Shown one piece after another: positions 1-6,898 of a stretch of 7,832 nt of DNA (position 1 is its first letter; the number at the start of each line of letters is the position of its first letter). The notes beneath the pieces were generated by a model. The model worked only from the letters and a program-made list of their open reading frames with translations, made no database searches and was not told where the DNA came from. The position numbers and the translations under genes are program-made. Source of the DNA: JAGNHS01 sp964609695 (GTDB taxonomy: Bacteria > Bdellovibrionota > UBA2428); contig CAZSSP010000064.1 of assembly GCA_964609695.1 (NCBI GenBank), positions 1 through 7,832 of the forward strand, written 5' to 3'.

Positions 1-28
1 CAAGACCTAAAGTGACACAATAATGGCC

Positions 29-58
29 TTAACGAGCTCTAGCTTTAAGATATAGAAT
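29..58 (+). promoter_or_regulatory. possible sigma70-type promoter for the exported-protein operon
   Basis: A TTAACG box (29-34; 4 of 6 matches to the -35 consensus) lies 18 nt before TAGAAT (53-58; 5 of 6 matches to the -10 consensus). Transcription would start near 65, giving a leader of only about 13 nt before the TTG start at 78. A G-rich stretch at 67-72 could serve as a weak ribosome site. A+T-rich DNA throws up such pairs by chance, and the true promoter could lie left of the window. Confidence 0.3.
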
Positions 59-77
59 ATAGCCTTGGGGTGTTGGC

Positions 78-2003
78 TTGAATCATTTAAAATCCATAAT
101 CAAAATAAACCTGCTGCTTTTGATCCTTCAATCAGCATCAGCACAAGAAAACACATTAAGCGAAGTGTTTTCTAACACTGATGAAAATCCATTAATCGGA
201 TATAAATTTAACAAAAGCAAAAAACAATTAGAGAAATTTCAATTTCCAAGTGGAGAGCTAAAATTCAAAGAAAAAATATTAATTGGAGATAAAGAATTTT
301 ATAAAGTTCAAAGGCTTTCCAACAACGAAGAGAAAGTTGATTCTGAAACTTTTTATATTTCAACAAATTCTCCATCATTAAAAAATCTTGAGGCTTCTGA
401 ATTTCAGAAAGAAATTGTAGAAGGTTTTAAAGACCTCGAAAAATGGACTTCCAACGCACTCACCAGCTTCAAACAAGCAGATCTCTCGAATTCCATTGAT
501 TCCTCGACGCTACAAGAAGAACTCTTAGAAAAACTCGACAACTTCGTGCTCCTTTGCGATCAAAATTCTCTATACAGAAGCCAAGGTCAATCTCGAGTTA
601 ATGTTGCGAGTATAAACAATGAAATCTCTAGCACTAAAGACCCAGGCATGCGTGAAGCCTTAACTCACATTGCAGAAGCTTTCACAGCATCTAGTGTAGA
701 TCCAAATCTAGGAAGCGAAAAATATATAAGTTATTGCGAAAATAAAATTGCCTTAGCCTATCAAAGCTTAAAAAAATCATCCTCATTATCGGCCCTTAAA
801 TGGAATACCTATGACGATGTAAAAAGTAAAATTCATGAAATTGGAAGCGATTCTACTCAATATCAAAATCAATTAGATCACAGCATTGCCGAACAAACAG
901 CCCACAAAGAAGGGGCTTATGCTGAGATGCTAAAAGATGGTTTAGCTTTGGATTTTTTAAATAATATTGGTGATATTGTAGATGATTCCAATCCACTCGT
1001 AGGAGCTTCTAAACAACAATATCAAAGAGGTATGGATAGTAGTGCAGATTTTGAAAATTGGATGAGCCGAGAACTCCGAAATACTAACTCCTGCAAAGGA
1101 AATGATGATCAGAATCAAAGCTACACGCCTGGTGTCTACGAGCTTCAAGAGGGCAAATGGTTCTACGCCTATTCCAACGGAAAAGCTTATAAGTTACAAA
1201 ATCAAAGCAAAAAGAAACTCAAACTGTTTATCGATAATCCAAATAATTTAGGAACCATCAGAGTTACGGCTTATAACCAAGATAATAATAAATACTATAA
1301 TTTTAGTGTTCCTAAAGGCAGTTATGTTAGTTTCTACAAAACATTCAAAATGTGCTCCTTCTACAATAATCCCGTAGAGCCCGCACCTAAAGCACCTGTG
1401 GCTGACGAAAGCCAAAGAGATGGATCTATTCACACTAAAATAGTTCCTCCAGCTCCAGCCCCAAAACAACCTAAAACACCTGCTCCAATTGAGAATCCAG
1501 CACCAACTCCCCCCAAGCAGAGCGGAGCTGAAGTCATCGTGAGTGATAAAACTCAAAAGCTAATAGACATTGCCTACAATGGATCTAAAATTGCAAGAAG
1601 TAGCACACGAAGTGTAACGGGTAAAAAAGCATCTACAAAATCACTTGGCCGCTGCAGTATGTATACTCTTATTACCATGAGAGCCAGTGGCTGCTTCGAC
1701 CGAACAGTAAGAGGCGATGCCAAAGACCAAGGTCCTACATTTCTCGAGCAAGGTTTTACTAATTTATTAAAACAACCCAACGCTGCAAGTACTTATAAAA
1801 CTCTTTACGACTTTCCTCCAGGCACCGTTTTAATTTATGGTGGGGGTGACGCGGGTCATATTGAGATGAGAACAAAATTTGGATTTGTGAGCGATTATTT
1901 TTCAAATACGCCAAGAACAGGCAGCAGTGGTTCAAAAAGTGGTCGAAAAAGGTACCTCATTGGTGCTTATGTTAAACCCAGTTGTGGAGCAGGTAGTTTA
2001 TGA
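78..2003 (+). CDS. exported protein with C-terminal CHAP/NlpC-P60-like cysteine peptidase domain
   Basis: Probable secreted or periplasmic peptidoglycan hydrolase of 641 residues. The start is TTG, the only start codon after an in-frame stop at 60-62. It is supported by a clean signal peptide: basic N-terminus, Leu/Ile core, Ala-Ser-Ala cleavage site near residue 22. Residues about 100-340 look mainly helical and match nothing I recognise. Residues 352-430 look beta-rich, with many Tyr and Phe. Residues 431-485 are a Pro/Ala linker. The C-terminal part has the papain-like amidase pattern: Cys526 in GRCSMY, His594 in PPGTVLIYGGGDAGHIEM, and Asp606 in FVSDYF as a possible third catalytic residue. 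Enzymes of this fold cleave peptidoglycan peptide or amide bonds; cell-wall cleavage here is inferred. The next gene overlaps by 4 nt, so translation is probably coupled. The catalytic domain is a fairly safe reading; the N-terminal part is unassigned. Confidence 0.75.
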   Translation: MNHLKSIIKINLLLLILQSASAQENTLSEVFSNTDENPLIGYKFNKSKKQLEKFQFPSGELKFKEKILIGDKEFYKVQRLSNNEEKVDSETFYISTNSPSLKNLEASEFQKEIVEGFKDLEKWTSNALTSFKQADLSNSIDSSTLQEELLEKLDNFVLLCDQNSLYRSQGQSRVNVASINNEISSTKDPGMREALTHIAEAFTASSVDPNLGSEKYISYCENKIALAYQSLKKSSSLSALKWNTYDDVKSKIHEIGSDSTQYQNQLDHSIAEQTAHKEGAYAEMLKDGLALDFLNNIGDIVDDSNPLVGASKQQYQRGMDSSADFENWMSRELRNTNSCKGNDDQNQSYTPGVYELQEGKWFYAYSNGKAYKLQNQSKKKLKLFIDNPNNLGTIRVTAYNQDNNKYYNFSVPKGSYVSFYKTFKMCSFYNNPVEPAPKAPVADESQRDGSIHTKIVPPAPAPKQPKTPAPIENPAPTPPKQSGAEVIVSDKTQKLIDIAYNGSKIARSSTRSVTGKKASTKSLGRCSMYTLITMRASGCFDRTVRGDAKDQGPTFLEQGFTNLLKQPNAASTYKTLYDFPPGTVLIYGGGDAGHIEMRTKFGFVSDYFSNTPRTGSSGSKSGRKRYLIGAYVKPSCGAGSL

Positions 2004-2548
2004 AAATAAATTTTTTCCAAAGTATTAGTGTTAGAAATTTTTTTACAATATTAATTATGATTTTACTTCATAATGTTTTCGCTGATTCAAAAGATCCTAA
2101 AATTCAAGACACCACGCACGCCAATAGTAAAAAGCGAAAAGTGGCTAACGAATCAGATGAGATATCTCCCGATGTATTAAAATCTTTTGAACAAAGAATG
2201 GATTTAGCGTCAAAGGCGATAGCTCCCAAATTAAAAAAACTTGAAAGAGGCAGCGAAAGAGCCGCACTCGAAGCAGAGAAGCTTTTTAAAGTTCTTGAAA
2301 TCACCTGTAATCCCGAAATTCTTAAAAAACCTATGGCTCAAAGTTATTCCGACAAACTCGTTCTTTTGCTAGGCCAAATTTCTTTAATAGATTCTAGTTT
2401 CTACAGTCTTGAACTCTGCGAGGAATTCTTTAAAAACCATTCAGATCTCTATCTAGTTTCTGAAAAAAAACTAGATAAAGCCATGGCCAAAGAACTCACT
2501 GAAGATGTAAAAAACTTTCATAGATCACAAAAAGAAGGCAATGGATAA
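2000..2548 (+). CDS. exported protein of unknown function (182 aa)
   Basis: I do not recognise the family. The ATG overlaps the preceding TGA in an ATGA arrangement, and the upstream GGAGC/AGG purines can act as ribosome site, so it is probably translationally coupled to the peptidase-like gene. The N-terminus (residues 1-28) has a hydrophobic core and a V-F-A cleavage motif, which predicts export. Residues 31-55 are charged and probably disordered. From about residue 57 the sequence is rich in Lys, Glu and Leu and looks alpha-helical. The mature part has two cysteines (103 and 140) that could form a disulfide in the periplasm. No catalytic motif is visible. Because of the tight coupling it may be a partner, anchor or inhibitor of the upstream protein, but that rests on position alone. 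Confidence 0.65.
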   Translation: MKINFFQSISVRNFFTILIMILLHNVFADSKDPKIQDTTHANSKKRKVANESDEISPDVLKSFEQRMDLASKAIAPKLKKLERGSERAALEAEKLFKVLEITCNPEILKKPMAQSYSDKLVLLLGQISLIDSSFYSLELCEEFFKNHSDLYLVSEKKLDKAMAKELTEDVKNFHRSQKEGNG

Positions 2549-2576
2549 TCTTTTTAACTAAATATGAGATTGCGCC

Positions 2577-3629
2577 ATGAGAAATATAAAATCATTTAAA
2601 ATACAAAAACTGTATTTAATAATTTTACTTTTTTTAAGCTCAACTCAGTCAAAAGCTTCACTGAGCAACGTAATATTTGATTTAACTTGTAGAGTTCTTC
2701 TTGAATCCGTTCACGCAAAGTCGAGCGATTTTAATAGAGATTTTTCGGTTAGAATTGAGCCCTCTCCCAAAAATGGAAAGAACGGAGGGCTAATTTACAC
2801 AGTTAAAAGAAAAAGCAATCAAATCCCCTGGCTTTCCGATGCCTCATCCCACAAAGCGGCTCTTCAAGGAGACCCTCGCTGGTTTATAAATACTTTTGGA
2901 AATAAAGGTGCTGAAACATTTGGCTTTAAACAAATTGACGATCTCACTCTTGAAATTCCTGATGCGGTTGAAATTAGCCGCTCTATTGACCTCATCAATG
3001 AAAGAATACGTCATCAAAGATTGGGGCAGCCCATCGCCATTCATTTTTACCCGTCTCCTCAAGAGCGAGTTCCCGTAGACGAATATCTCACTCGATGGGC
3101 ACAGGAGGGCTCGCTTCCGCTAGCTGAACGTCACATGTCCATGATTCACGACACTTCATACCACGTCCCCTCGATACTCATACCGCCTCGCCTAGTAGAA
3201 CTCTCAAGACTTCAAACGCAATATCTTTTGGATTTTGTAAAATTTCTAAGAGAAAGAATTCCTTTTGAAAAACATCCACCCAGTTTCGAAAATGATATCT
3301 TTGAATTAAAAATGCGCCGTCTTAGCCAAATCGACGAAGGCACCGCTAACACTGTTATGCATTTAAATGAATATTCCATACAACGAAAAGCTGAGCTTCT
3401 GAAAGAATTAGGTAAAGTTGCAGAACATGGAATGAGCCCCGCGGACACACTCATTCAATACCTGGGTATCACGGGAAAATTTCAATACATCATTGAGCTT
3501 GAAGATTTTTTTGCTATACATGCACATGATAGAAATTTTTTTCAAGGAATGTCGCAAAGTGAAATTATGAAAGTATGCCTTGAAATGTACACACAAATTC
3601 AAGCCATTCGACAGGCTGCAAATCAATAA
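2577..3629 (+). CDS. exported protein of unknown function (350 aa)
   Basis: Third gene of the exported set, starting 28 nt after the second. The ribosome site is weak: only a TGAGA stretch about 8 nt upstream of the ATG. The start is supported by a signal peptide: Arg/Lys N-terminus, a Leu/Ile/Phe core at residues 13-21, and likely cleavage after S-K-A near residue 28. The mature protein begins with a mixed region; its single early cysteine lies in FDLTCRVLLE. A mainly helical second half follows. His186, His191 and His196 are spaced five apart in HMSMIHDTSYH, which could bind a metal or haem or simply be structural. The region after it (VPSILIPPRLVELSRLQ) looks like a conserved core, but I cannot name a family. 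The stop lies 4 nt from that of the convergent rlmE. Confidence 0.7.
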   Translation: MRNIKSFKIQKLYLIILLFLSSTQSKASLSNVIFDLTCRVLLESVHAKSSDFNRDFSVRIEPSPKNGKNGGLIYTVKRKSNQIPWLSDASSHKAALQGDPRWFINTFGNKGAETFGFKQIDDLTLEIPDAVEISRSIDLINERIRHQRLGQPIAIHFYPSPQERVPVDEYLTRWAQEGSLPLAERHMSMIHDTSYHVPSILIPPRLVELSRLQTQYLLDFVKFLRERIPFEKHPPSFENDIFELKMRRLSQIDEGTANTVMHLNEYSIQRKAELLKELGKVAEHGMSPADTLIQYLGITGKFQYIIELEDFFAIHAHDRNFFQGMSQSEIMKVCLEMYTQIQAIRQAANQ

Positions 3630-3642
3630 ATATTTATTTTTT
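3625..3642. repeat. A+T palindrome spanning both convergent stop codons, followed by a T run
   Basis: A perfect 14-nt palindrome, AATAAATATTTATT (3625-3638), contains the TAA of the + strand gene and, mirrored, the TAA of rlmE on the - strand. A run of six T (3637-3642) overlaps and extends its right end. An all-A/T stem with no spare loop is a poor terminator hairpin. It may still help end + strand transcription, as no other candidate lies at this junction. Confidence 0.35.
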
Positions 3643-4221
3643 GAAATTTAAACCCAGCACATAAACTTCACGGCTATTCGAACGTATGGCCTTGGGGCGT
3701 AGAAAAGCTACCTTTTCAAAGGAAGTTCTCATGTCTTTAATGAATTCTTGAAATCCAGAACCCTCAAAAACTTTTGCTAAAAAATTTCCTCCATTTTTTA
3801 ATCCACCTTGGCGAGCCAAATGAAGCGAGTATTCCACAAGTGCGATGGATCGCGCACAATCCATTTCAGGCACCCCACTTGTTTTGACCATGGCATCGCT
3901 TTGGAAAAAATCAAAAGGAATTTTCTCCTTAAGAGGCTCTTCAGTCACTTTTAGTTCAAATAAGTCCATAATGACTGTTTTTCCGTTTGGAAATCCGTAT
4001 TCAATTTCGGAGAGATCAACACCAAGAATAAAACCTTCGGGACCAATTTTACGAGAAGCATACTGCATCCACGAACCCGGAGCTGCGCCGAAGTCTAACA
4101 CCTTCATTCCGCGCTTGATGAGCTTATGCTTATTGTCGATTTCTTCTAATTTAAAAACCGAACGCGCAGCAAAGCCTTCAGATTTTGCCTTTTTGTAAAA
4201 ATAATCTCCTGGTCGACTCAT
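3634..4221 (-). CDS. rlmE: 23S rRNA (uridine-2'-O)-methyltransferase RlmE (FtsJ/RrmJ family)
   Basis: Cytoplasmic SAM-dependent enzyme that 2'-O-methylates the conserved A-loop uridine of 23S rRNA (U2552 in E. coli) late in 50S assembly. The SAM-binding motif I is VLDFGAAPGSW (41-51), with an acidic strand end at Asp69 (GVDLS). The family's K-D-K-E tetrad is complete: Lys24 (SVFKLEEI), Asp109 (SDAM), Lys150 (AKVFEG) and Glu185 (SREVYVLG). These sit 14-15 residues before E. coli K38/D124/K164/E199, so the protein simply lacks the N-terminal extension (195 versus about 209 residues). The family's usual SDMAP motif reads SDAMVKTSG here, a modest divergence. An AGAAGAGAT ribosome site precedes the ATG. 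It lies downstream of groEL on the same strand, but two strong inverted repeats separate them, so it probably has its own transcript. Confidence 0.93.
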   Translation of the reverse strand: MSRPGDYFYKKAKSEGFAARSVFKLEEIDNKHKLIKRGMKVLDFGAAPGSWMQYASRKIGPEGFILGVDLSEIEYGFPNGKTVIMDLFELKVTEEPLKEKIPFDFFQSDAMVKTSGVPEMDCARSIALVEYSLHLARQGGLKNGGNFLAKVFEGSGFQEFIKDMRTSFEKVAFLRPKAIRSNSREVYVLGLNFKK

Positions 4222-4267
4222 AATTTATAATCTCTTCTAGCATAGAGATTTTGTTCTGAGACGCGAA

Positions 4268-4312
4268 GAAGCCCGCTTCGGTATACACTAAAAAGTATCC
4301 GAAGCGGGCTTC
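4268..4312. terminator. long G+C-rich hairpin between groEL and rlmE
   Basis: A perfect 14-bp stem pairs GAAGCCCGCTTCGG (4268-4281) with CCGAAGCGGGCTTC (4299-4312). It extends inward by four more pairs (ATAC/GTAT, with T4282 bulged) to an 8-nt loop. No T run follows on either strand, so it is not a canonical intrinsic terminator, although its position suits a groEL terminator or a 3'-end stabiliser. Each arm is itself an inverted repeat (GAAGC-CC-GCTTC), so a cruciform or alternative fold is possible. It may instead be a copy of a dispersed repeat family. Confidence 0.6.
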
Positions 4313-4362
4313 GACAAAGTATCAAAGCAAAAGATCAGGCTTTAGGCGAGATTTCCGCACTT

Positions 4363-4448
4363 AAAAAGTTCTGCCAGCGAGGCCCGAGGGAGCGAGGTAA
4401 CCGCGTAAAGGGTTCCGAGCGACCGAGAACAAAGCTGGCAAACTTTTT
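4363..4448 (-). terminator. probable groEL terminator, large inverted repeat with structured loop
   Basis: AAAAAGTTCTGCCAGC (4363-4378) pairs with GCTGGCAAACTTTTT (4434-4448), with one bulged base. Read on the - strand this is an A tract, a G+C core and a T tract, the layout of an intrinsic terminator. The 5' arm overlaps the first base of the groEL stop codon. The 55-nt loop is unusually long and can form an inner hairpin (GGTAACC 4396-4402 with GGTTCC 4411-4416). It also holds recurring CGAG/GCGAGG words. The stem is clear; termination is inferred. Confidence 0.6.
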
Positions 4449-6115
4449 TAGAAGCCCATTCCGCCCATACCACCCATGCCGCCCATGCCACCCATATCAG
4501 GAGCACCGCCGCCATGAGCGTGGTCTTTTTCTTCTTTTGGCTTATCAGCAATGACCGCTTCAGTAGTGAGAAGCAATCCAGAGATAGAAGCCGCATTTTG
4601 AAGTGCAGATCGAGTTACTTTAACTGGATCGATAACACCCGCAACAAGAAGATCTTCGTAGGTTTCAGTAGCACCGTTGAATCCAAAGCTTGAGCTGCTG
4701 TTAGCACGAACTTTATCAACAACAACCGCACCGTCTAAACCACAGTTACCAGAAATCTGGCGAATAGGTTCTTCACAAGTACGAGCGATGATTTTGATTC
4801 CAACTTGCTGTTCAGCATTGTCGCCCTTAAGGTTAGCAAGAACTTGAGCAGCTTTTAGAAGAGCCACACCGCCACCAGGAACAATACCTTCTTCAACAGC
4901 AGCGCGAGTAGAATTCAAAGCGTCTTCTACGCGAGCTTTCTTTTCTTTCATTTCAACTTCAGTCGCTGCACCAACATGAATAACGGCAACACCGCCAACA
5001 AGTTTAGCCAAACGCTCTTGAAGTTTTTCACGATCGTAATCGCTAGTAGTTTCTTCGATTTGCTTACGGATAACAGAAACGCGTTTAGCGATTTCGTCTT
5101 TTTTACCGTTGCCATCAACAATTGTAGTGTTGTCTTTATCAACCACGATGCGTTTAGCCACACCGAGATCTTTAAGAGTCACATTTTCAAGCTTCATTCC
5201 GAGATCTTCAGAAATCACGCTACCACCAGTGAGAGTGGCCACGTCTTGAAGCATTTCTTTTCGGCGATCGCCAAAGCCTGGAGCTTTAACTGCACAAACT
5301 TTAAGAGTGCCGCGAAGACGGTTAACCACCAAAGTGGCCAACGCTTCACCTTCAAGATCTTCAGAAACAACAAGGAAAGGACGCTGAGTTTGAGCAATTT
5401 TCTCAAGCACAGGCAAAATGTCTTTCATTGAAGCAATTTTTTTGTCGAAGATAAGAACGTAAGCGTCTTCAAGAACACATTCCATGCGCTCAGAATCAGT
5501 TACGAAGTAGGGAGAGAGGTATCCACGGTCGAATTGCATACCTTCAACAACATCGAGAGTTGTTTCCATAGCCTTAGCTTCTTCAACAGTGATCACACCT
5601 TCTTTGCCCACTTTTTCCATAGCTTCGGCAATGATGTTACCAATAGTAGTATCGCCGTTTGCAGAAATAGTTCCGACTTGTGCGATTTCTTTTTTACCAG
5701 CAACTGGTTTTGCAATTTTTTTAAGTTCAGCAGTGATCGCTTCTACAGCTTTATCAATTCCGCGCTTAAGATCCATAGGATTGTGACCTGCAGCCACCAT
5801 CTTAGAACCTTCACGGAAAATGCTTTGAGCGAGAACAGTGGCAGTGGTTGTTCCATCACCAGCGTCATCGTTAGTTTTAGAAGCCACTTCACGCACCATT
5901 TGTGCGCCCATGTTTTCGATTTTGTCTTCGAGTTCAATTTCTTTAGCAACAGTCACACCATCTTTAGTGATAGTGGGAGCGCCAAAGGATTTTTCGATAA
6001 CCACGTTACGACCGCGAGGTCCGAGTGTGACCTTAACGGCTTCAGCCAAAAGGTTCACCCCACGCAAAATTGCGCGACGGGCAGGTTCATTAAAAGATAC
6101 AATCTTTGCAGCCAT
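4448..6115 (-). CDS. groEL: chaperonin GroEL (Hsp60, Cpn60)
   Basis: ATP-driven chaperonin subunit. Two stacked seven-membered rings fold proteins in a cavity capped by GroES in the cytoplasm. The 555 residues align over the full length of the family (E. coli 548). Visible landmarks: LGPRGRNVV (31-39), the TITKDGVTVAKEIELEDK nucleotide-site segment with catalytic Asp52, the GDGTTTATVLA phosphate-binding loop with Asp87, and EEGIVPGGGVALL in the C-terminal equatorial domain. The C-terminus has the usual Gly-Gly-Met tail with four GGM repeats. It is preceded by a small His/Gly stretch (DHAHGGGAP). AAGGAG (6125-6130 on this strand) lies 9 nt before the ATG. groES ends 25 nt upstream, so both are in one operon. 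Nothing looks broken. Confidence 0.99.
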   Translation of the reverse strand: MAAKIVSFNEPARRAILRGVNLLAEAVKVTLGPRGRNVVIEKSFGAPTITKDGVTVAKEIELEDKIENMGAQMVREVASKTNDDAGDGTTTATVLAQSIFREGSKMVAAGHNPMDLKRGIDKAVEAITAELKKIAKPVAGKKEIAQVGTISANGDTTIGNIIAEAMEKVGKEGVITVEEAKAMETTLDVVEGMQFDRGYLSPYFVTDSERMECVLEDAYVLIFDKKIASMKDILPVLEKIAQTQRPFLVVSEDLEGEALATLVVNRLRGTLKVCAVKAPGFGDRRKEMLQDVATLTGGSVISEDLGMKLENVTLKDLGVAKRIVVDKDNTTIVDGNGKKDEIAKRVSVIRKQIEETTSDYDREKLQERLAKLVGGVAVIHVGAATEVEMKEKKARVEDALNSTRAAVEEGIVPGGGVALLKAAQVLANLKGDNAEQQVGIKIIARTCEEPIRQISGNCGLDGAVVVDKVRANSSSSFGFNGATETYEDLLVAGVIDPVKVTRSALQNAASISGLLLTTEAVIADKPKEEKDHAHGGGAPDMGGMGGMGGMGGMGF

Positions 6116-6140
6116 TGATTCTTACTCCTTATTTAAAAAA

Positions 6141-6428
6141 CTATTCCAAAACAGCTAGAACATCTTCTTCACGAAGAATGAGGTGTTCTTCACCGTCAAT
6201 TTTGATTTCAGTTCCAGCGTATTTGCCGAAAAGAATTTTATCGCCCTTTTTAACATCAAGGGGAGTGACCTTACCGTCTTCAGTACGGCGGCCTGTGCCT
6301 ACAGCAATTACGGCACCTTCTAAAGGTTTTTCCTTTGCAGTATCGGGGATAATGATCCCGCCTTTTGTTTTTTCTTCTTCATTGATGCGTTTAACTATTA
6401 ATCTGTCGTGTAGTGGTCTAATTGCCAT
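6141..6428 (-). CDS. groES: co-chaperonin GroES (Hsp10, Cpn10)
   Basis: Lid of the GroEL folding chamber; seven copies form a dome that binds GroEL through a mobile loop. At 95 residues it has the normal family length. It starts with the conserved IRPLHDRLIVKR strand and continues into the mobile loop (residues about 17-35, EEEKTKGGIIIPDTAKEKP) with the hydrophobic III anchor that contacts GroEL. Next come the roof segment (GTGRRTEDGKVTPLDVKKGDKILFGKYAG) and the closing ILREEDVLAVLE. A strong AAGGAGG (6441-6447 on this strand) sits 12 nt before the ATG, a somewhat long spacing. groEL follows after 25 nt. No CIRCE inverted repeat is visible upstream, so HrcA control of this classical type is not supported here. 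Confidence 0.98.
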   Translation of the reverse strand: MAIRPLHDRLIVKRINEEEKTKGGIIIPDTAKEKPLEGAVIAVGTGRRTEDGKVTPLDVKKGDKILFGKYAGTEIKIDGEEHLILREEDVLAVLE

Positions 6429-6460
6429 ATGTTTTTTATACCTCCTTGGTTTTTCTAACT

Positions 6461-6490
6461 AAAAACCCTTAAGCCTTAACTTAAGGTTTT
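6461..6490 (-). terminator. A+T-rich hairpin between the fmdB-like gene and groES (weak terminator or attenuator)
   Basis: On the - strand AAAACCTTAAG (6490-6480) pairs with CTTAAGGGTTTTT (6473-6461), with one extra G in the second arm, around a 6-nt loop that repeats TTAAGG. The second arm ends in five T. The stem is mostly A/T, so read-through into groES is likely. It could set the ratio of fmdB to groESL message, or act as an operator, since TTAAG recurs three times. Function is inferred. Confidence 0.45.
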
Positions 6491-6499
6491 ATTTCCTAA

Positions 6500-6766
6500 C
6501 TAATTACTATCGCTAGAACCGCAGCCTCCGCTTCCGTTACATGAAGAGCCTGAATCCGATGATTTTTTCTCGGTGCTAGGGGAAGCCTTTTTGTAGTCCG
6601 AGGTATACCAGCCAGACCCTTTCAACGCAAAAGAACTTTTGGAGATTAGTCGCTCTAATTTGCCCTGGGAATGACACTTTTGGCATTCTGTAGGGGCAGG
6701 ATCCGACATCTTCATCCAAAACTCTTGAACGGCGTTGCAGTCATTGCAGCGGTATTCGTAAATCAT
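6500..6766 (-). CDS. FmdB-family putative regulatory zinc-ribbon protein
   Basis: Small 88-residue protein of the FmdB/CxxC_CxxC_SSSS zinc-ribbon family, whose role is poorly known; the founding member was linked to formamidase/amidase regulation. The N-terminus MIYEYRCNDCNAVQEF carries the first zinc knuckle (Cys7, Cys10), and CQKC carries the second (Cys28, Cys31). The family core follows: LERLISKSSFALKGSGWYTSDY (37-58). After residue 59 comes a Lys/Ser/Gly-rich tail with two further cysteines (76 and 82), typical of the family and probably disordered. GAAGGAG (6779-6785 on this strand) lies 12 nt before the ATG. It sits directly upstream of groES on the same strand, separated by a 71-nt gap with a weak hairpin, so it may share the groESL transcript. 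The family assignment is firm; any link to chaperonin control is inferred. Confidence 0.9.
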   Translation of the reverse strand: MIYEYRCNDCNAVQEFWMKMSDPAPTECQKCHSQGKLERLISKSSFALKGSGWYTSDYKKASPSTEKKSSDSGSSCNGSGGCGSSDSN

Positions 6767-6802
6767 TTAAAGCCAAAGCTCCTTCTCTTATTCTCGCCGC
6801 TT

Positions 6803-6830
6803 AATCTAGGGTCTAATTTTTGAGAGTCAA
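6803..6830 (-). promoter_or_regulatory. sigma70-like promoter for the fmdB-groES-groEL unit
   Basis: On the - strand TTGACT (6830-6825; 5 of 6 consensus matches) is followed after 16 nt by TAGATT (6808-6803; 4 of 6). Transcription would begin near 6796, about 30 nt before the fmdB ATG. That leader would include the GAAGGAG ribosome site. I see no second clear promoter between fmdB and groES, so this may feed the whole operon. A heat-shock sigma site is not evident. Confidence 0.45.
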
Positions 6831-6898
6831 GTCCCTTGCCAGTCCAGGCAATTAAGAATAGTTTCAAAAACCGTAAAAGCTCTAAAATTACAGTATTT

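Noticed and set aside
4342..4596. An 84-codon - strand frame overlapping the groEL 3' end and the inverted repeat
   Set aside because: It is an out-of-frame reading of the Gly-Gly-Met tail (Trp/Ala/Val repeats) and of the hairpin, not a gene.
4976..6158. Several long + strand reading frames opposite groEL (up to 194 codons)
   Set aside because: They are antisense shadows of a highly conserved gene. They are rich in Phe, Ser and His, with no family pattern and no ribosome sites.
6429..6499. CIRCE operator (TTAGCACTC-N9-GAGTGCTAA) upstream of groES
   Set aside because: No such inverted repeat is present; the only dyad there is the unrelated TTAAG hairpin.
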